A DNA stretch of 64,000 bases. It comes from Vibrio albus (lineage in GTDB: Bacteria; Pseudomonadota; Gammaproteobacteria; Enterobacterales; Vibrionaceae). The notes beneath the pieces were generated by a model. It was not told the origin of the DNA, ran no database searches, and saw only the letters and a list, made by a program, of their open reading frames with translations. The stretch covers positions 62,001-126,000 of the forward strand of contig NZ_QFWT01000003.1 in NCBI RefSeq assembly GCF_003144035.1, read 5' to 3'. Below, piece by piece: positions 8,920-20,007 of the stretch. The position numbers were made by a program, and so were the translations under genes. The first letter of the stretch is position 1. Every line of letters begins with the position of its first letter.

Positions 8920-10068
8920 TTAACTAATCTTGTTATATAACGCTTCTATCTGAATCGCTTCTTTACCGTTTTCATCCAATTCACAATACTTGGCCAGTGT
9001 CTTTCTGACACCCATATCCGAAATAGTCTCCTGTAGCTCGACAGCCTGAGGATCGTCGCTATTAGTGTATTTCAATGCCGCTGCAACACCTTTTAGTAAA
9101 GTGTCGTTAGCCGTACCATATTCGATAGTGCCACGCAGGGGCTTGATTAAGCGGTCATCTTTACCCAATTTTCGCAGTGGCTGACGACCAACACGGTCGA
9201 CTTCATCCACCAGATAAGGGTTAGCAAAACGACCCAGAATTTTCTCAATATAGGCTGCGTGTTTTTCTGGTTCAAACCCATAGCGATTAATCAGAACTTC
9301 ACCGCTTTCTTCCATGGCTCTTTTTACATCGGTTCGAATGGCTTTATCCTCAATGGCTTCCCGAACCGTTTTATGGCCTTTCAGGTTACCTAAATATGCG
9401 GTCACACAGTGGCCAGTGTTCAAGGTAAACAGTTTGCGCTCAACAAATGCCATTAGATTATCGGTACGTTCCATACCCGGGATATCAGGGATATCACCTT
9501 TAAATTGAGTTTCATCCACAATCCATTCACTAAAGGTTTCTACGGTGACTGCAAGCGGATCGGTTTCACCTTCTTCGGCTGGTGGCACGATACGGTCTAC
9601 CGCTGAATCGACAAAGCCGACATACTCATCTGCTTTTACTTTTACATCATCAGTCAGCAGCTCAAATACAGCGGCTTTCAGCTGGCTAGTTCCGCGAACC
9701 ATATTCTCGCAGGCAATAATGTTCAGTGGTGTTGTGACACCGCTGCTCAATCTTTTTTCCAGACCTTCAGCGATGGTTTTGGCAATGATCTTTAATACTG
9801 TCGGGCCCACGGCAGTGGTGATGAGATCCATGTCAGCGATACAGTCAACGACTGAAGGATCGGTTGAGTTAATGGCAGTCACGCCTGTGACGGTTTCTAC
9901 AACACAGTCAGCGCCGACGACTTTTACCGGATATTCATTTCTTTCAATGAGTCCGTTAACAACGGCTTCATTCACGTCGGTGAAGGTAACGGCAACACCA
10001 GCGTCAGCCAGCAGTTTACCAATAAATCCGCGCCCGATGTTTCCGGCACCAAAATGCAATGCTTTCAT
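8920..10068 (-). CDS. mtlD: Mannitol-1-phosphate 5-dehydrogenase
   Basis: A 382-residue cytoplasmic enzyme converting D-mannitol 1-phosphate and NAD+ to fructose 6-phosphate and NADH. The N-terminal dinucleotide fold starts [17 protein letters not shown]. The polyol dehydrogenase core with the catalytic Lys region ([19 protein letters not shown]) lies around residues 212-230. Length matches the family. It follows mtlA by 97 bases in the same operon and takes the product of the mannitol PTS. Confidence 0.97.
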   Translation of the reverse strand: MKALHFGAGNIGRGFIGKLLADAGVAVTFTDVNEAVVNGLIERNEYPVKVVGADCVVETVTGVTAINSTDPSVVDCIADMDLITTAVGPTVLKIIAKTIAEGLEKRLSSGVTTPLNIIACENMVRGTSQLKAAVFELLTDDVKVKADEYVGFVDSAVDRIVPPAEEGETDPLAVTVETFSEWIVDETQFKGDIPDIPGMERTDNLMAFVERKLFTLNTGHCVTAYLGNLKGHKTVREAIEDKAIRTDVKRAMEESGEVLINRYGFEPEKHAAYIEKILGRFANPYLVDEVDRVGRQPLRKLGKDDRLIKPLRGTIEYGTANDTLLKGVAAALKYTNSDDPQAVELQETISDMGVRKTLAKYCELDENGKEAIQIEALYNKIS

Positions 10069-10165
10069 AACGTATCTTCCAAAAAAAGGTTAAAAATTGG
10101 GAAAGAAGGCCAGCCAGGGGAGCCGGCCTTAAATTCACTGTTAGGAGCGTGATTCCGAAGTTTGG

Positions 10166-12055
10166 TTAAGCATTCAGAATTCGAAGCACATCCGCCGGAT
10201 TGGTGGTGGTCTTCAAACAGTTAACCGCTTCTTCGTCATCCAGTGAATTTGTTATCGCGGTGATAACCTGTATGTGTTCGTCGCCTTCAGCAGCAATACC
10301 GATAACCAGTTTGGCTACGTCGTCTTCATCTTCACCCCACTGAACACCTTCAGGGAACTGGCAGAAAACAATGCCGGTTTTCTTCACATACTGCTTGGTT
10401 TCGATGGTTCCGTGAGGAACCGCGATGGACTCACCTAAGTAAGTAGAGACCAGCTCTTCACGTGCCAGCATGCCGTCTATATACTCGGGTGCCACATATC
10501 CCAGTTTTACAAGTTGCTCACCAGCAAACCTGATAACCTCTTCCTTACCTTTTGTTTCCAGACCTAAGAAGATGTTCTCATCTGAAAGCTTTAACGAACC
10601 ATCGTCGTCAGAGCTAGTGTTTACTGGTGCTTCAGGCTTTTTTAGATCGCCCTCTTTCGCCGAAACCAGCTCAGTAACCAGATTGTCGTACAGCGAATTA
10701 TCCAGGAAGTTAGTCAGAGAAATATGCTTCGCATTTGCTGCATGCTGACGGGCACGGTCAGTCAGATCTTTGTGGGTGACCACAATATCCACATCATCAG
10801 GCAGGCTGTTGATTGCCAGGTTGAATACATCAATATCCATATTGGCAGCTTCCACTTTTTTACGCAGCAGGCTCGCACCCATGGCACTTGAACCCATACC
10901 CGCATCACATGCCACGATGATTTTGCGAACTGCAGCCATATCAATGTTTGCCGCAACAGGAGCCGCACCTTTAGAGGCCGCTTTCATGTCTTGCATTTGA
11001 CTGGTTGCTTCTTCAAGAGACTCATCATCTTCCGTTTGTTTCTGTGTTTTCAGCAGGAAGGATGCGATAACGCAAGATACCGCCGCTGAACAGATAACAG
11101 ACAGGATAACACCGACAAATGCAGACTTAGGCGTCATCAGCAGTACCGCGAAGATGGAGCCAGGAGATGCCGGAGAAACCAGACCAGACTGGAACATAAC
11201 GTTAACGAACACACCCGTCATACCACCACCAATCATGGCCAGGATAAGACGTGGGTTCATCAGCACGTATGGGAAATAAATCTCGTGGATACCACCCAGG
11301 AAGTGGATGATAGAAGCACCTGCCGCAGATTGCTTAGCGCTGCCTTTACCAAACATCATGTAGGCCAGCAGCAGACCAAGACCAGGACCCGGGTTGGCTT
11401 CAATCAGGAAGAAGATTGATTTACCCAGTTCTTCAGATTGCTGGATACCCAGAGGTGAGAAGATGCCGTGGTTGATGGCGTTGTTCAGGAACAGGATCTT
11501 CGCAGGCTCAACAAAAATAGAGGTAAGAGGAAGGACACCTGTTTCAACCAGAACGTTTACGCCAGCCGCCAGACCGCTAGACAGTACTTTTACCGCAGGA
11601 CCGATGATCATATAGGCGATAATCGCACAGATCATACCGATAATACCGGCGGAGAAGTTGTTCACCAGCATTTCGAAGCCGCTTTTCACTTTACCGTGAA
11701 CGGCATGGTCAAATTTCTTGATGGCAATGCCGCCCAGAGGACCGGCAATCATGGCACCAAGGAACATAGGGATATCCGTACCGACGATAACACCCATGGT
11801 TGTTACAGCACCGACAACGGCACCGCGGTCGCCACCCACCATTTTACCACCGGTATAACCGATAAGCAGAGGCAGCAGGAATTTGATCATAGGGCCAACC
11901 ATGGAAGCCAGTGTTTCATTTGGCACCCAACCGGTTGGAATAAATAGTGCGGTAATGAAACCCCAGGCGATAAACGCGCCGATGTTAGGCATTACCATAT
12001 TAGAAAGGAACCGGCCAAAATTTTGAACCTTTACCTTCGCTTCTGGTGATAACAT
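10166..12055 (-). CDS. mtlA: Mannitol-specific PTS permease, EIICBA
   Basis: A 629-residue phosphotransferase transporter that imports mannitol as mannitol 1-phosphate. Domains: EIIC membrane part (about 1-340), EIIB with the phosphorylated Cys in IIVACDAGMGSS (about residue 384), and EIIA with the phosphorylated His in ESIAVPHGTIE (about residue 547). The fusion order C-B-A is the usual one in enterics and vibrios. It is the first gene of the operon; expression is expected to respond to MltR and catabolite control. The long leader upstream is described separately. Confidence 0.97.
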   Translation of the reverse strand: MLSPEAKVKVQNFGRFLSNMVMPNIGAFIAWGFITALFIPTGWVPNETLASMVGPMIKFLLPLLIGYTGGKMVGGDRGAVVGAVTTMGVIVGTDIPMFLGAMIAGPLGGIAIKKFDHAVHGKVKSGFEMLVNNFSAGIIGMICAIIAYMIIGPAVKVLSSGLAAGVNVLVETGVLPLTSIFVEPAKILFLNNAINHGIFSPLGIQQSEELGKSIFFLIEANPGPGLGLLLAYMMFGKGSAKQSAAGASIIHFLGGIHEIYFPYVLMNPRLILAMIGGGMTGVFVNVMFQSGLVSPASPGSIFAVLLMTPKSAFVGVILSVICSAAVSCVIASFLLKTQKQTEDDESLEEATSQMQDMKAASKGAAPVAANIDMAAVRKIIVACDAGMGSSAMGASLLRKKVEAANMDIDVFNLAINSLPDDVDIVVTHKDLTDRARQHAANAKHISLTNFLDNSLYDNLVTELVSAKEGDLKKPEAPVNTSSDDDGSLKLSDENIFLGLETKGKEEVIRFAGEQLVKLGYVAPEYIDGMLAREELVSTYLGESIAVPHGTIETKQYVKKTGIVFCQFPEGVQWGEDEDDVAKLVIGIAAEGDEHIQVITAITNSLDDEEAVNCLKTTTNPADVLRILNA

Positions 12056-12647
12056 ATCAGTACCCCGTTCGATGTTCTATTGTGTTCGTGTGTACGGTTT
12101 CTGGTAAAAACCGTTGTTGTTTGCTTAAGACACTTTCAACTTAACACAGGATTTCACGTATAGCCTCTGAACGGGTTTTTTGTGACATAGAGCAATAAAA
12201 ATTCAGTGGCATGATATTTTTAATGAGATTTAGATCTCAAAATTACACTGTAATTTACTTACAGGTTTTTATTTATTCAAAAGTCAATAAAAATAAAATG
12301 CGCAACATCACATATCTTTATACTAGCAAAGTTTTGTTAAGGTGATTTGGTTCTCACTTTTAAATATAAAAAATAAATAAAAAAATACTGAAGTGATCTC
12401 CATCCCGTTTTGTGGTTTATTTTAATCTGTGAAATAAATAGTGGTTATTCTGACGTTGTGGCGTGTAATTTTCAGACACATTTCTCAGCCTATATACCCA
12501 TATCTCTCTATGGGGAAAATATGATATAAAGTGACCCAATTAGCATTCGGTGCTGTTTTGTGTACCACCCTGATTATAAAGATATTAATGCCATGAATTG
12601 CTTATCAGAGTGAGATTCTGACGGAATCAGTGGCAATGGAACTATTT
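12056..12647. other. Long mtlA upstream region
   Basis: About 590 bases lie between divergent mtlA and a small plus-strand ORF. It holds a 7-bp hairpin at 12094-12114 (arms ACGGTTT/AAACCGT) in the mtlA leader that would also resemble a weak plus-strand terminator, a perfect palindrome at 12240-12256, and AT-rich sequence. In V. cholerae the sRNA MtlS is antisense to the mtlA leader; a counterpart here is possible but not shown. Confidence 0.45.
12240..12256. promoter_or_regulatory. Perfect 17-bp palindrome, candidate operator
   Basis: AAATTACA-C-TGTAATTT is fully symmetric around 12248, about 185 bases upstream of the mtlA start. It is a good candidate for a dimeric repressor or activator site in the mannitol control region. 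The cognate protein is unknown. Confidence 0.45.
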
Positions 12648-12950
12648 ATGCGTTTAGAAGAAATTATTCAGATTCTTGAATTTACCGATACAGATACCCT
12701 TGAGCAGGCGTTGAACGATTTCAATACTCATGGGTTTGTTGAGCAGGCGTTATTGCCTTTCATGAATGTTGTGTTTGAGCAGGCTCCCGTTCAGCTGTGT
12801 TCGAAGCTTGAGCAAGTCGGTTTCCACGGCAACCCGGCTATTATCAGAATTAACCCGGAATCACAGGGTGGCAGTTATATCGTCTATGATACAACGCGTT
12901 ACTGTGCTGATGAGGTGCAAAAACAAATAGCCGTGAATTCCGCAGAATAA
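12648..12950 (+). CDS. Conserved-type hypothetical protein, about 100 residues
   Basis: A small acidic soluble protein (MRLEEIIQILEFTDTDTLEQ...). It has no membrane segment, signal peptide or cysteine pair. I do not recognise the family. ATG 12648 has GGAA 6 bases upstream; ATG 12636 or GTG 12630 in the same frame are alternatives. Codon use resembles the neighbours and the helical N-terminus looks protein-like, so I favour a real gene. It ends 58 bases before the pseudouridine synthase gene and may be co-transcribed with it. Confidence 0.6.
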   Translation: MRLEEIIQILEFTDTDTLEQALNDFNTHGFVEQALLPFMNVVFEQAPVQLCSKLEQVGFHGNPAIIRINPESQGGSYIVYDTTRYCADEVQKQIAVNSAE

Positions 12951-13008
12951 ACAGGTAAAATCTGCAGTTACTCTGCCCCCAGACTTATCAGGCACGCAAG
13001 ATACGATA

Positions 13009-14706
13009 ATGAATACCCCGGATAACTGCTTTCACCATTTTAACCAGCCTATTGATCAATACGCCTTACCGCAAAAATTCACCTTTCCTTTCTGTTATGA
13101 ACCTCATCCACTGAGTGAACTGGCTGCTAAGCAATTGCAACAGCATCTGTGTACTCAAACGAACTGGCAGCATAATTTTGGATTAGGAAAAGAGACTGAG
13201 GGTGCTATCGGGAAAATGTTCGGTGTGCTGGTGGTGAGGAATACTCAGGGTGAAGTGGGGTTTCTGTCTGCTTTTTCCGGTAAGTTAGCCGACAGCAATC
13301 TATTACCGGGTTTTGTTCCTCCGGTGTTTGATATGCTGTCCCAGGATGGTTTCTTTCTGACAGAGCAGGCTAAAATCAATGAGATTAATCGCCAGATTGA
13401 CGTATTAGAAAGCCAGCCCGATATTCCTGAAATACAACAGAAACTGAAGTCAGTTCTGGCCGAAGAAGAAAACCAGCTTTCAGTCTGGCGCAGCCAAATG
13501 GCTGAGGGTCGCCGGCAACGCAAGTCCGAACGGACAGTCCTGGAAAACCAGTTGAAAACCGGAGCTATTGCCTCTCCTGATTACCAGGAAAAAATGGCTC
13601 TGCTGGGACAACAAAGTGTCGCAGAGAAGCGAGAGCTTAAACAACGAAAAGAGTTCTGGGAAGCTGAAATTACCGCTATCCGTTCTGGTTTGACGCAGTT
13701 ACAAATACCTATCGATGTTCTCAAGGAGCAGAGGAAATCCCAGTCTAAGGCATTGCAGAAAAAACTGTTTGCCCAGTACCGGTTTCTTAACTGTTTCGGG
13801 GACGCAAAAGATTTAGCTGAGCTGTTTCAGGATACGGTGAACCGGGTCCCTCCTGCTGGTGCTGGTGAGTGTGCCGCTCCTAAACTATTGCAGTATGCCT
13901 TTTTGCATGGAATGAAGCCTCTGGCCATGGCGGAATTCTGGTGGGGCCAGTCACCGAAATCAGAAATTCGCCGCCATAAATATTACTATCCTTCATGCAG
14001 TGGAAAATGCCAGCCTATTTTATCGCATATGCTTGATGGTATAGCGATGGACGACAACCCTCTGTTGGTTAATCCAGCCGAGGGGAAGCAACTGGATATT
14101 ATCTATCAGGACGATGCCATTGCGATAGTGAATAAACCAGCGGAGTTCCTGTCTGTGCCGGGAAAAAATATCGAAGATTCGGTATATTCCCGGATGAAGG
14201 CTATGTTTCCTGACGCGACAGGCTCGCTGATAGTACACCGGCTGGATATGTCTACCTCCGGACTGATGGTGCTCGCGCTGAACCATCGGGCCCATAAGCA
14301 GTTACAGAAACAATTTATTAGCCGCAGTATTGAAAAGCGTTATGTAGCACTGATTGACGGAAGGCCAGAAAGCGCGGAAGGCATGATTGAACTGCCGCTG
14401 AGAGGAGATCCGGATGACCGGCCGCGTCAGTTGGTTTGCCTGCAACATGGTAAACCGGCAGAAACCCGCTGGGAATTATGTGAATATCGCGAGACGCAAT
14501 CCAAAGTGTATCTGTACCCGAAAACGGGAAGAACCCATCAACTCAGGGTCCATTGTGCTCATGTGGACGGCCTGAATCTGCCGATTGTCGGTGATGATCT
14601 GTATGGTAAAAAATCTCATAGATTATATTTACACGCGGACTCATTAACCATCAGACACCCTATTTCACATGAAGTCATGCGATTTCAGGTTGATCCTAAT
14701 TTTTAG
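13009..14706 (+). CDS. RluA-family pseudouridine synthase with long N-terminal extension
   Basis: A 565-residue RNA pseudouridine synthase. The catalytic part lies in the C-terminal 220 residues: the catalytic Asp in IVHRLDMSTSGLMVLAL (about residue 411), KRYVALIDG and TGRTHQLRVHCAH. The N-terminal 340 residues contain a charged, probably coiled-coil region (about 125-250) and a Cys-containing stretch (PSCSGKCQ). This is longer than E. coli RluA (219 residues) but a known architecture in vibrios. The RNA target is not predictable from sequence alone. Confidence 0.85.
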   Translation: MNTPDNCFHHFNQPIDQYALPQKFTFPFCYEPHPLSELAAKQLQQHLCTQTNWQHNFGLGKETEGAIGKMFGVLVVRNTQGEVGFLSAFSGKLADSNLLPGFVPPVFDMLSQDGFFLTEQAKINEINRQIDVLESQPDIPEIQQKLKSVLAEEENQLSVWRSQMAEGRRQRKSERTVLENQLKTGAIASPDYQEKMALLGQQSVAEKRELKQRKEFWEAEITAIRSGLTQLQIPIDVLKEQRKSQSKALQKKLFAQYRFLNCFGDAKDLAELFQDTVNRVPPAGAGECAAPKLLQYAFLHGMKPLAMAEFWWGQSPKSEIRRHKYYYPSCSGKCQPILSHMLDGIAMDDNPLLVNPAEGKQLDIIYQDDAIAIVNKPAEFLSVPGKNIEDSVYSRMKAMFPDATGSLIVHRLDMSTSGLMVLALNHRAHKQLQKQFISRSIEKRYVALIDGRPESAEGMIELPLRGDPDDRPRQLVCLQHGKPAETRWELCEYRETQSKVYLYPKTGRTHQLRVHCAHVDGLNLPIVGDDLYGKKSHRLYLHADSLTIRHPISHEVMRFQVDPNF

Positions 14707-14761
14707 TCAGTGTCGCAGGATAAAACCACCCTATCACTCGCAAATCTTAGTGCAACAAAGA

Positions 14762-14794
14762 AAAGAGCCCGTTCCTGACAATAGGGCTCTTTAG
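14762..14794 (+). terminator. Rho-independent terminator
   Basis: Nine-base perfect arms (AAAGAGCCC at 14762-14770, GGGCTCTTT at 14784-14792) with a 13-base loop lie 55 bases after the pseudouridine synthase stop. Confidence 0.8.
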
Positions 14795-15094
14795 TTATGT
14801 ATTCATTAAACTAATCATTTGGAATCAATGTCTTAATTTAATGTTTTTATTTTTAACTTAAGAATAAGTTTAATTACAGGTAAGAATGTTATTGTATCTT
14901 ATTGATTTTAAAGTTTGGTTTTTATTCTGACACTTTCGTTATTTAATCTTAAATTTGATAAAAAGTGAAATTGAAATAGATATTTCTTATCAACTGACTT
15001 TTAATTCCAGTAATATTGGTTTTATATTTCATAATGCAGGGTTAGTTATTTTAGCTTTCTGTTTTATCAAATTGTTGTTAGGAAAACGCCAGCT
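14795..15094. other. AT-rich upstream region of the GGDEF gene
   Basis: About 300 very AT-rich bases with no ORF, repeat or RNA gene that I can support. It presumably contains the promoter of the following gene. Confidence 0.4.
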
Positions 15095-16723
15095 ATGCGA
15101 AAGTTAATAAATAACCTGAAGATATACTTTTGGGTTGTTTTCTTTTCTGTATCTATTATCGGAGAGGGTAATGCAGAGACCCGGTTTTATGAAAAAGAGG
15201 GGCCGGTGGCATCAGCCAAAGAGCCTGCCGATACTCTCTCTTCACCAGAGGACAGCCGCGATGTTCTGCTTACTGAAGCCGAGCAGCAGTGGCTCGCACA
15301 ACATCCGGTTATCCGCTTAGCCTCTAACCAGTACTGGCCACCGCTAGAATATTTTGAGAAAGATGGCGGTTATCAGGGCATTGCTTCTGATTTTATCGCT
15401 TTAATTGAGAAAAAACTTAATATTCATTTTGTCCGCTCACCGGTTCAAAGCTGGTCTGAGTCTATTCTGGGGGTTCGCGAGCGTAAGCTGGATGTGCTCA
15501 GTATGGCAATGGATACACCCGCAAGAAGAGAGTTCGCCCAGTTCACCCAACCTTATATCTCGAACACGATGGTGATCGTAACCGGTCAGAGTACGGAGTT
15601 TGTTCCGGGTGTCGCAGGGCTGTCTGGTAAGAAGGTTTCTGTTGTGGAGGGTTACGCTTCATCAGAGACCTTATCGATGGATTATCCGGATATTATTTTG
15701 CAGGCATACCCCACAATAGAAGCCGCATTATCCGCAGTCACGAAAGGAGAAGTATTTGCTTTTGTCGGTAATATTATTACCACCAGCTATGTCATGCAGG
15801 ATAAAGGCCTGACTCACCTCCGGGTGTCCGGTGAAGTCCCCTATCATTTTGAACTGGGGCTTGGTGTCAGGAGTGACTGGCCTGAGTTAGCCGTTATTCT
15901 GGACAAGACCCTGGCCTCTATTTCAGACCGAGAACGGGCCGACATCTTTTCCCGCTGGGTTCATGTTGACGTGCACCAGGATATCCCCTGGGGGGCCACT
16001 ATTTCACTTGTCAGTGGCCTGGTATGCTTTATTTTTGGCGTTCTGTGCTGGAACCGTCTGCTGAAGAAAAAAGTTAAGGAGCGTACTGCATTACTTGAGC
16101 TGATGGCACTGCAGGATCCTTTGACAGGTCTGCCTAACCGCATCTCAATGAGAAAAACATTAGAACAGAGAATTTACGCGGCTGAAAGGGTAAAAGGGGC
16201 CGTGTTTGCTGTGATGTTTGTTGATCTGGATGAGTTTAAAAAAGTTAATGACTCCTTTGGGCATTCGGTCGGCGATAAATTGTTGATAGCGGTGGCTAAC
16301 CGGTTGAAGAGTACTCTGAGGCGCTCTGATTACGTCAGTCGTTTTGGAGGCGATGAGTTTGTCGTAATAACACAAATTGTCAGAAGCAAAGACGCTATTG
16401 AAACCTTGTGTACTCATTTGCTTAAAGCTATGCAGTATCCTTATACGCTTGGGAAACAGAAGATTATTACCAACATGAGTATTGGTGCCGCGTGCTATCC
16501 AGATGATGGAATGACGGTGGAGGCGCTGCTGTATAATGCGGATAAAGCAATGTATACCGCCAAGAGCAAAGGCCGAAATTGTTTTATTTTGTATTCTCCG
16601 GATTTACAGGCATTAGAGGGGAGGATCAAGTCCCGAGCCGAGAATGATGAACATCACGAATATGCAGGTGTGGAGGGTGCCCCTTGCTATGCCGATGCCA
16701 GTGTTCCCCCTAAAGAGACTTAA
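15095..16723 (+). CDS. Periplasmic solute-binding domain fused to GGDEF diguanylate cyclase
   Basis: A 542-residue inner-membrane signalling protein. An N-terminal signal segment (YFWVVFFSVSIIGEGNAETRF) is followed by a bacterial extracellular solute-binding domain of family 3 (about residues 75-295, starting IRLASNQYWPPLEYFEKDG), a membrane helix (ISLVSGLVCFIFGVLCW, about 303-320) and a GGDEF domain. The active-site GGDEF (about 418-422) is intact and an inhibitory RxxD site (RRSD) lies 5 residues before it, so it should make c-di-GMP with product feedback. The binding domain suggests control by an amino acid or similar small molecule. Monocistronic. Confidence 0.9.
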   Translation: MRKLINNLKIYFWVVFFSVSIIGEGNAETRFYEKEGPVASAKEPADTLSSPEDSRDVLLTEAEQQWLAQHPVIRLASNQYWPPLEYFEKDGGYQGIASDFIALIEKKLNIHFVRSPVQSWSESILGVRERKLDVLSMAMDTPARREFAQFTQPYISNTMVIVTGQSTEFVPGVAGLSGKKVSVVEGYASSETLSMDYPDIILQAYPTIEAALSAVTKGEVFAFVGNIITTSYVMQDKGLTHLRVSGEVPYHFELGLGVRSDWPELAVILDKTLASISDRERADIFSRWVHVDVHQDIPWGATISLVSGLVCFIFGVLCWNRLLKKKVKERTALLELMALQDPLTGLPNRISMRKTLEQRIYAAERVKGAVFAVMFVDLDEFKKVNDSFGHSVGDKLLIAVANRLKSTLRRSDYVSRFGGDEFVVITQIVRSKDAIETLCTHLLKAMQYPYTLGKQKIITNMSIGAACYPDDGMTVEALLYNADKAMYTAKSKGRNCFILYSPDLQALEGRIKSRAENDEHHEYAGVEGAPCYADASVPPKET

Positions 16724-16764
16724 GCGCTTAGCCTACACAACAGGAAAATAAGACACTATGCCAG

Positions 16765-16794
16765 AAAAAACACCCTCCCGGTAAAGGGAGGGTG
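16765..16794 (-). terminator. Rho-independent terminator of the dCache MCP gene
   Basis: Nine-base GC-rich arms (CACCCTCCC 16771-16779, GGGAGGGTG 16786-16794) with a run of six T on the minus strand (16765-16770). It lies between convergent genes and may also slow plus-strand transcription. Confidence 0.85.
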
Positions 16795-16837
16795 GCAAGA
16801 GTCGAGTATAGGCGGTGCTTAAAAGTCTGCGTAGAAA

Positions 16838-18754
16838 CTACAGTCTGAACCGGCCGACAATATTGACCAGTTTGCTATTAACAGCAGCGATATTTTCCAT
16901 ATCCGTCAAGGTCTGTTGTCCGTTACTATCCAGCTCACCAACAATGTCATTCAGAGCCGACATATTACGGCTAAGCTCCTGAGTCACACTGCTTTGCTCT
17001 TCTGCCGCTGTCGCAATTTGTGCGCTGAGAGTATTAATTTCAGTAACATAAGTGGTCATCGTCTCCAGGCTTTCTGCAACCTCACCAGAGCCATCGGCGG
17101 TTTCCTGACAACGTTGTCTGGTATTGTCCATGGATTCGACCACAACCTGAGTGCCTTTCAGCAGGTTAGCCAGAGCCACTTCTATCTCTTCCGTGCTTTC
17201 TTTCGTTCTGCTGGCCAGGTTACGTACTTCGTCAGCTACCACGGCGAAACCTCTCCCCTGCTCTCCGGCGCGGGCCGCCTCAATGGCTGCATTCAGAGCG
17301 AGCAGGTTAGTCTGCTCGGCAATATCACCGATAACACTCAGCACGCTATTGATTTCCTGGGTCTCTCCACTCATCCGGTTGACGTTTGCAGCGGCTGTAT
17401 CCACATCTTCAATAAGAGCGGCAACGGTTGCCTGTGACTGACGAACCTTCTGTTGTGATAAGTTGCTGGTTTCGTCTGCCTGTTGGGTCAGGCTGGCGGT
17501 ATTGGCAGCATCGGTCGCCATGGAATTGGCTGTAGCGTTCATCTCTTCAATGGCTGTCACTACCTGTTCGGTTTCCGTGACATGGTTTTGCAAAATGGCC
17601 GTGTTCTGTTCAGACTGTTGTTTCATCTGATTCACATTGGTGTGCAGAACCTCTGAGACATTTTGAATTTCCCGTAGCATTTCCTGCAAATTGCCGACAA
17701 ACCGGTTTACACCGTCTGCTATCTGTCCCAGGTCATCATCGGTTTTGACTTCCAGGCGCTGGGTAAGATCGGCATCACCACTGGCAAGGTCAGTAATGGT
17801 TTTTTTCAGTGAAATAATAGGTTTGAACAGTGCCTGAACGACAAAGAAAGCCAGCACTAAGCTGATAACGGTTGCCACAATTGCGGTAGTAATTGCGGAA
17901 TATTTCGCTGATTCCAGGTTTGCGTAGGCGACAGAGGTGTCGAGCCCGATAACAAAGTACCAATTTTTGTCTGCAATTTTTATCTGGTGAGAGAAAAGGA
18001 TTTTGTCTTTGCCATCAAGAGAGTAATCCACAGTGGCACTTTCATTATTGACGGCTTCTGAAACGGCCTCTCTAAACCAGGTATAATCGGTACCTTTTTC
18101 ACCTGTCTTAATGGCATCGGAGTTGGAAGCAAGAACGGTGGTGTCCTGATTCAGAATAAGTGCAACTGAACCTTTTATATCCGTAGATCTTTTCACCAAA
18201 TCGTTGAGGAAGCTCAGTTGCAGGTCTGCACCTATCATACCGTCGTGAGTTTTCTGAACCATACTGACCCAATAGATATCGCGACCACCTGAATCGGGGT
18301 AGGGATCGGTTACCGAAGGGGTTATCGCTTTACGGCCATTCTGATAGTAACCCATCTTCCGGATATCACCATCAAACTTATGATCCGGCCACGCATTGCT
18401 GACCTGGTTCCAGTACGCGTCACCTGTTGATTCAAAGCCAATAAAAGAGCTGCCGGTATTTAGGGTGGAGGAAAATACGTTGGTCAGGTCGATATACTCC
18501 TGAGCCGAATTTCCGGGGAAGGGTTGGTTTTTATAAAGATCGCCCAGTCCTTTTAGTCCCTGAAGCTTCTCATAGAAAAACTGTTCAACTAATTCAGCCC
18601 GACCTTTCACGTAATCTTCTGAGGAGCGGGTAATGATCTGGATGATAGAGGCTTTTTCTTGGGTATAGGAGATATAGCTGGAGATGGAGACAGACAGTCC
18701 AACCAATAACATGACTGCCATAATAGCCAGTTGTTTAAGTCCGAGTTTTTTCAT
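16838..18754 (-). CDS. Methyl-accepting chemotaxis protein with periplasmic dCache domain
   Basis: A 638-residue chemoreceptor: N-terminal membrane helix ([20 protein letters not shown]), a periplasmic double-Cache-type domain (about 35-275, including [22 protein letters not shown]), a second membrane helix ([20 protein letters not shown]), a HAMP domain ([26 protein letters not shown]) and the cytoplasmic signalling hairpin ([19 protein letters not shown]). dCache receptors usually bind amino acids, organic acids or polyamines; the ligand here is unknown. It lies divergently from nifH, with about 300 bases between. Confidence 0.93.
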   Translation of the reverse strand: MKKLGLKQLAIMAVMLLVGLSVSISSYISYTQEKASIIQIITRSSEDYVKGRAELVEQFFYEKLQGLKGLGDLYKNQPFPGNSAQEYIDLTNVFSSTLNTGSSFIGFESTGDAYWNQVSNAWPDHKFDGDIRKMGYYQNGRKAITPSVTDPYPDSGGRDIYWVSMVQKTHDGMIGADLQLSFLNDLVKRSTDIKGSVALILNQDTTVLASNSDAIKTGEKGTDYTWFREAVSEAVNNESATVDYSLDGKDKILFSHQIKIADKNWYFVIGLDTSVAYANLESAKYSAITTAIVATVISLVLAFFVVQALFKPIISLKKTITDLASGDADLTQRLEVKTDDDLGQIADGVNRFVGNLQEMLREIQNVSEVLHTNVNQMKQQSEQNTAILQNHVTETEQVVTAIEEMNATANSMATDAANTASLTQQADETSNLSQQKVRQSQATVAALIEDVDTAAANVNRMSGETQEINSVLSVIGDIAEQTNLLALNAAIEAARAGEQGRGFAVVADEVRNLASRTKESTEEIEVALANLLKGTQVVVESMDNTRQRCQETADGSGEVAESLETMTTYVTEINTLSAQIATAAEEQSSVTQELSRNMSALNDIVGELDSNGQQTLTDMENIAAVNSKLVNIVGRFRL

Positions 18755-18901
18755 AGGAATACCGTATTGCGTTTTCTATAAATGAATATATCGACCCTTC
18801 TTTTACATAGTTTAGACATATTTCCATAAATATAGAGGTTACTGGTTGTTTTTTACCAAAAAAGAATACCAGCCAAAAAGTTTCCTTTGATACGACAGCT
18901 T

Positions 18902-18917
18902 TGTTTTAAACCTTACA
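18902..18917 (+). promoter_or_regulatory. NifA upstream activator site (nifH)
   Basis: TGT-N10-ACA (18902-18904 and 18915-18917) exactly fits the NifA binding consensus. It lies 85 bases upstream of the GG of the nifH -24/-12 promoter. Confidence 0.85.
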
Positions 18918-19000
18918 AAAAAAAGGGTGTTTGTTGGTTTGTCATGTAACGCCCAAATATTAATTTGTTATTTTTCAGTGAGTTATATATTTTTGTGAGT

Positions 19001-19016
19001 TGGCGCACCTTTCGCA
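19001..19016 (+). promoter_or_regulatory. Sigma54 (-24/-12) promoter of nifH
   Basis: TGGCGCACCTTTCGCA carries GG (19002-19003) and GC (19014-19015) with exactly 10 bases between, the sigma54 signature. Transcription should begin near 19026, leaving a leader of about 38 bases. Confidence 0.88.
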
Positions 19017-19019
19017 TAG

Positions 19020-19940
<921 letters not shown>

Positions 19941-19954
19941 GCGATTAATTTGGC

Positions 19955-19974
19955 GGCTTAATTTCGGTTAAGCC
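19955..19974 (+). other. Hairpin in the nifH-nifD spacer
   Basis: Perfect 7-base arms GGCTTAA/TTAAGCC with loop TTTCGG lie 14 bases after the nifH stop, without a T tract. Such structures can protect the nifH 3' end after mRNA processing so NifH exceeds NifDK; the role here is inferred. Confidence 0.55.
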
Positions 19975-20007
19975 TATAAAGCTTTAAACCAAATTTTGGA
20001 GGCAGAG

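Noticed and set aside
9545..10093. 182-residue Ser/Thr-rich ORF antisense to mtlD
   Set aside because: Low-complexity composition from the opposite frame of a well-supported gene.
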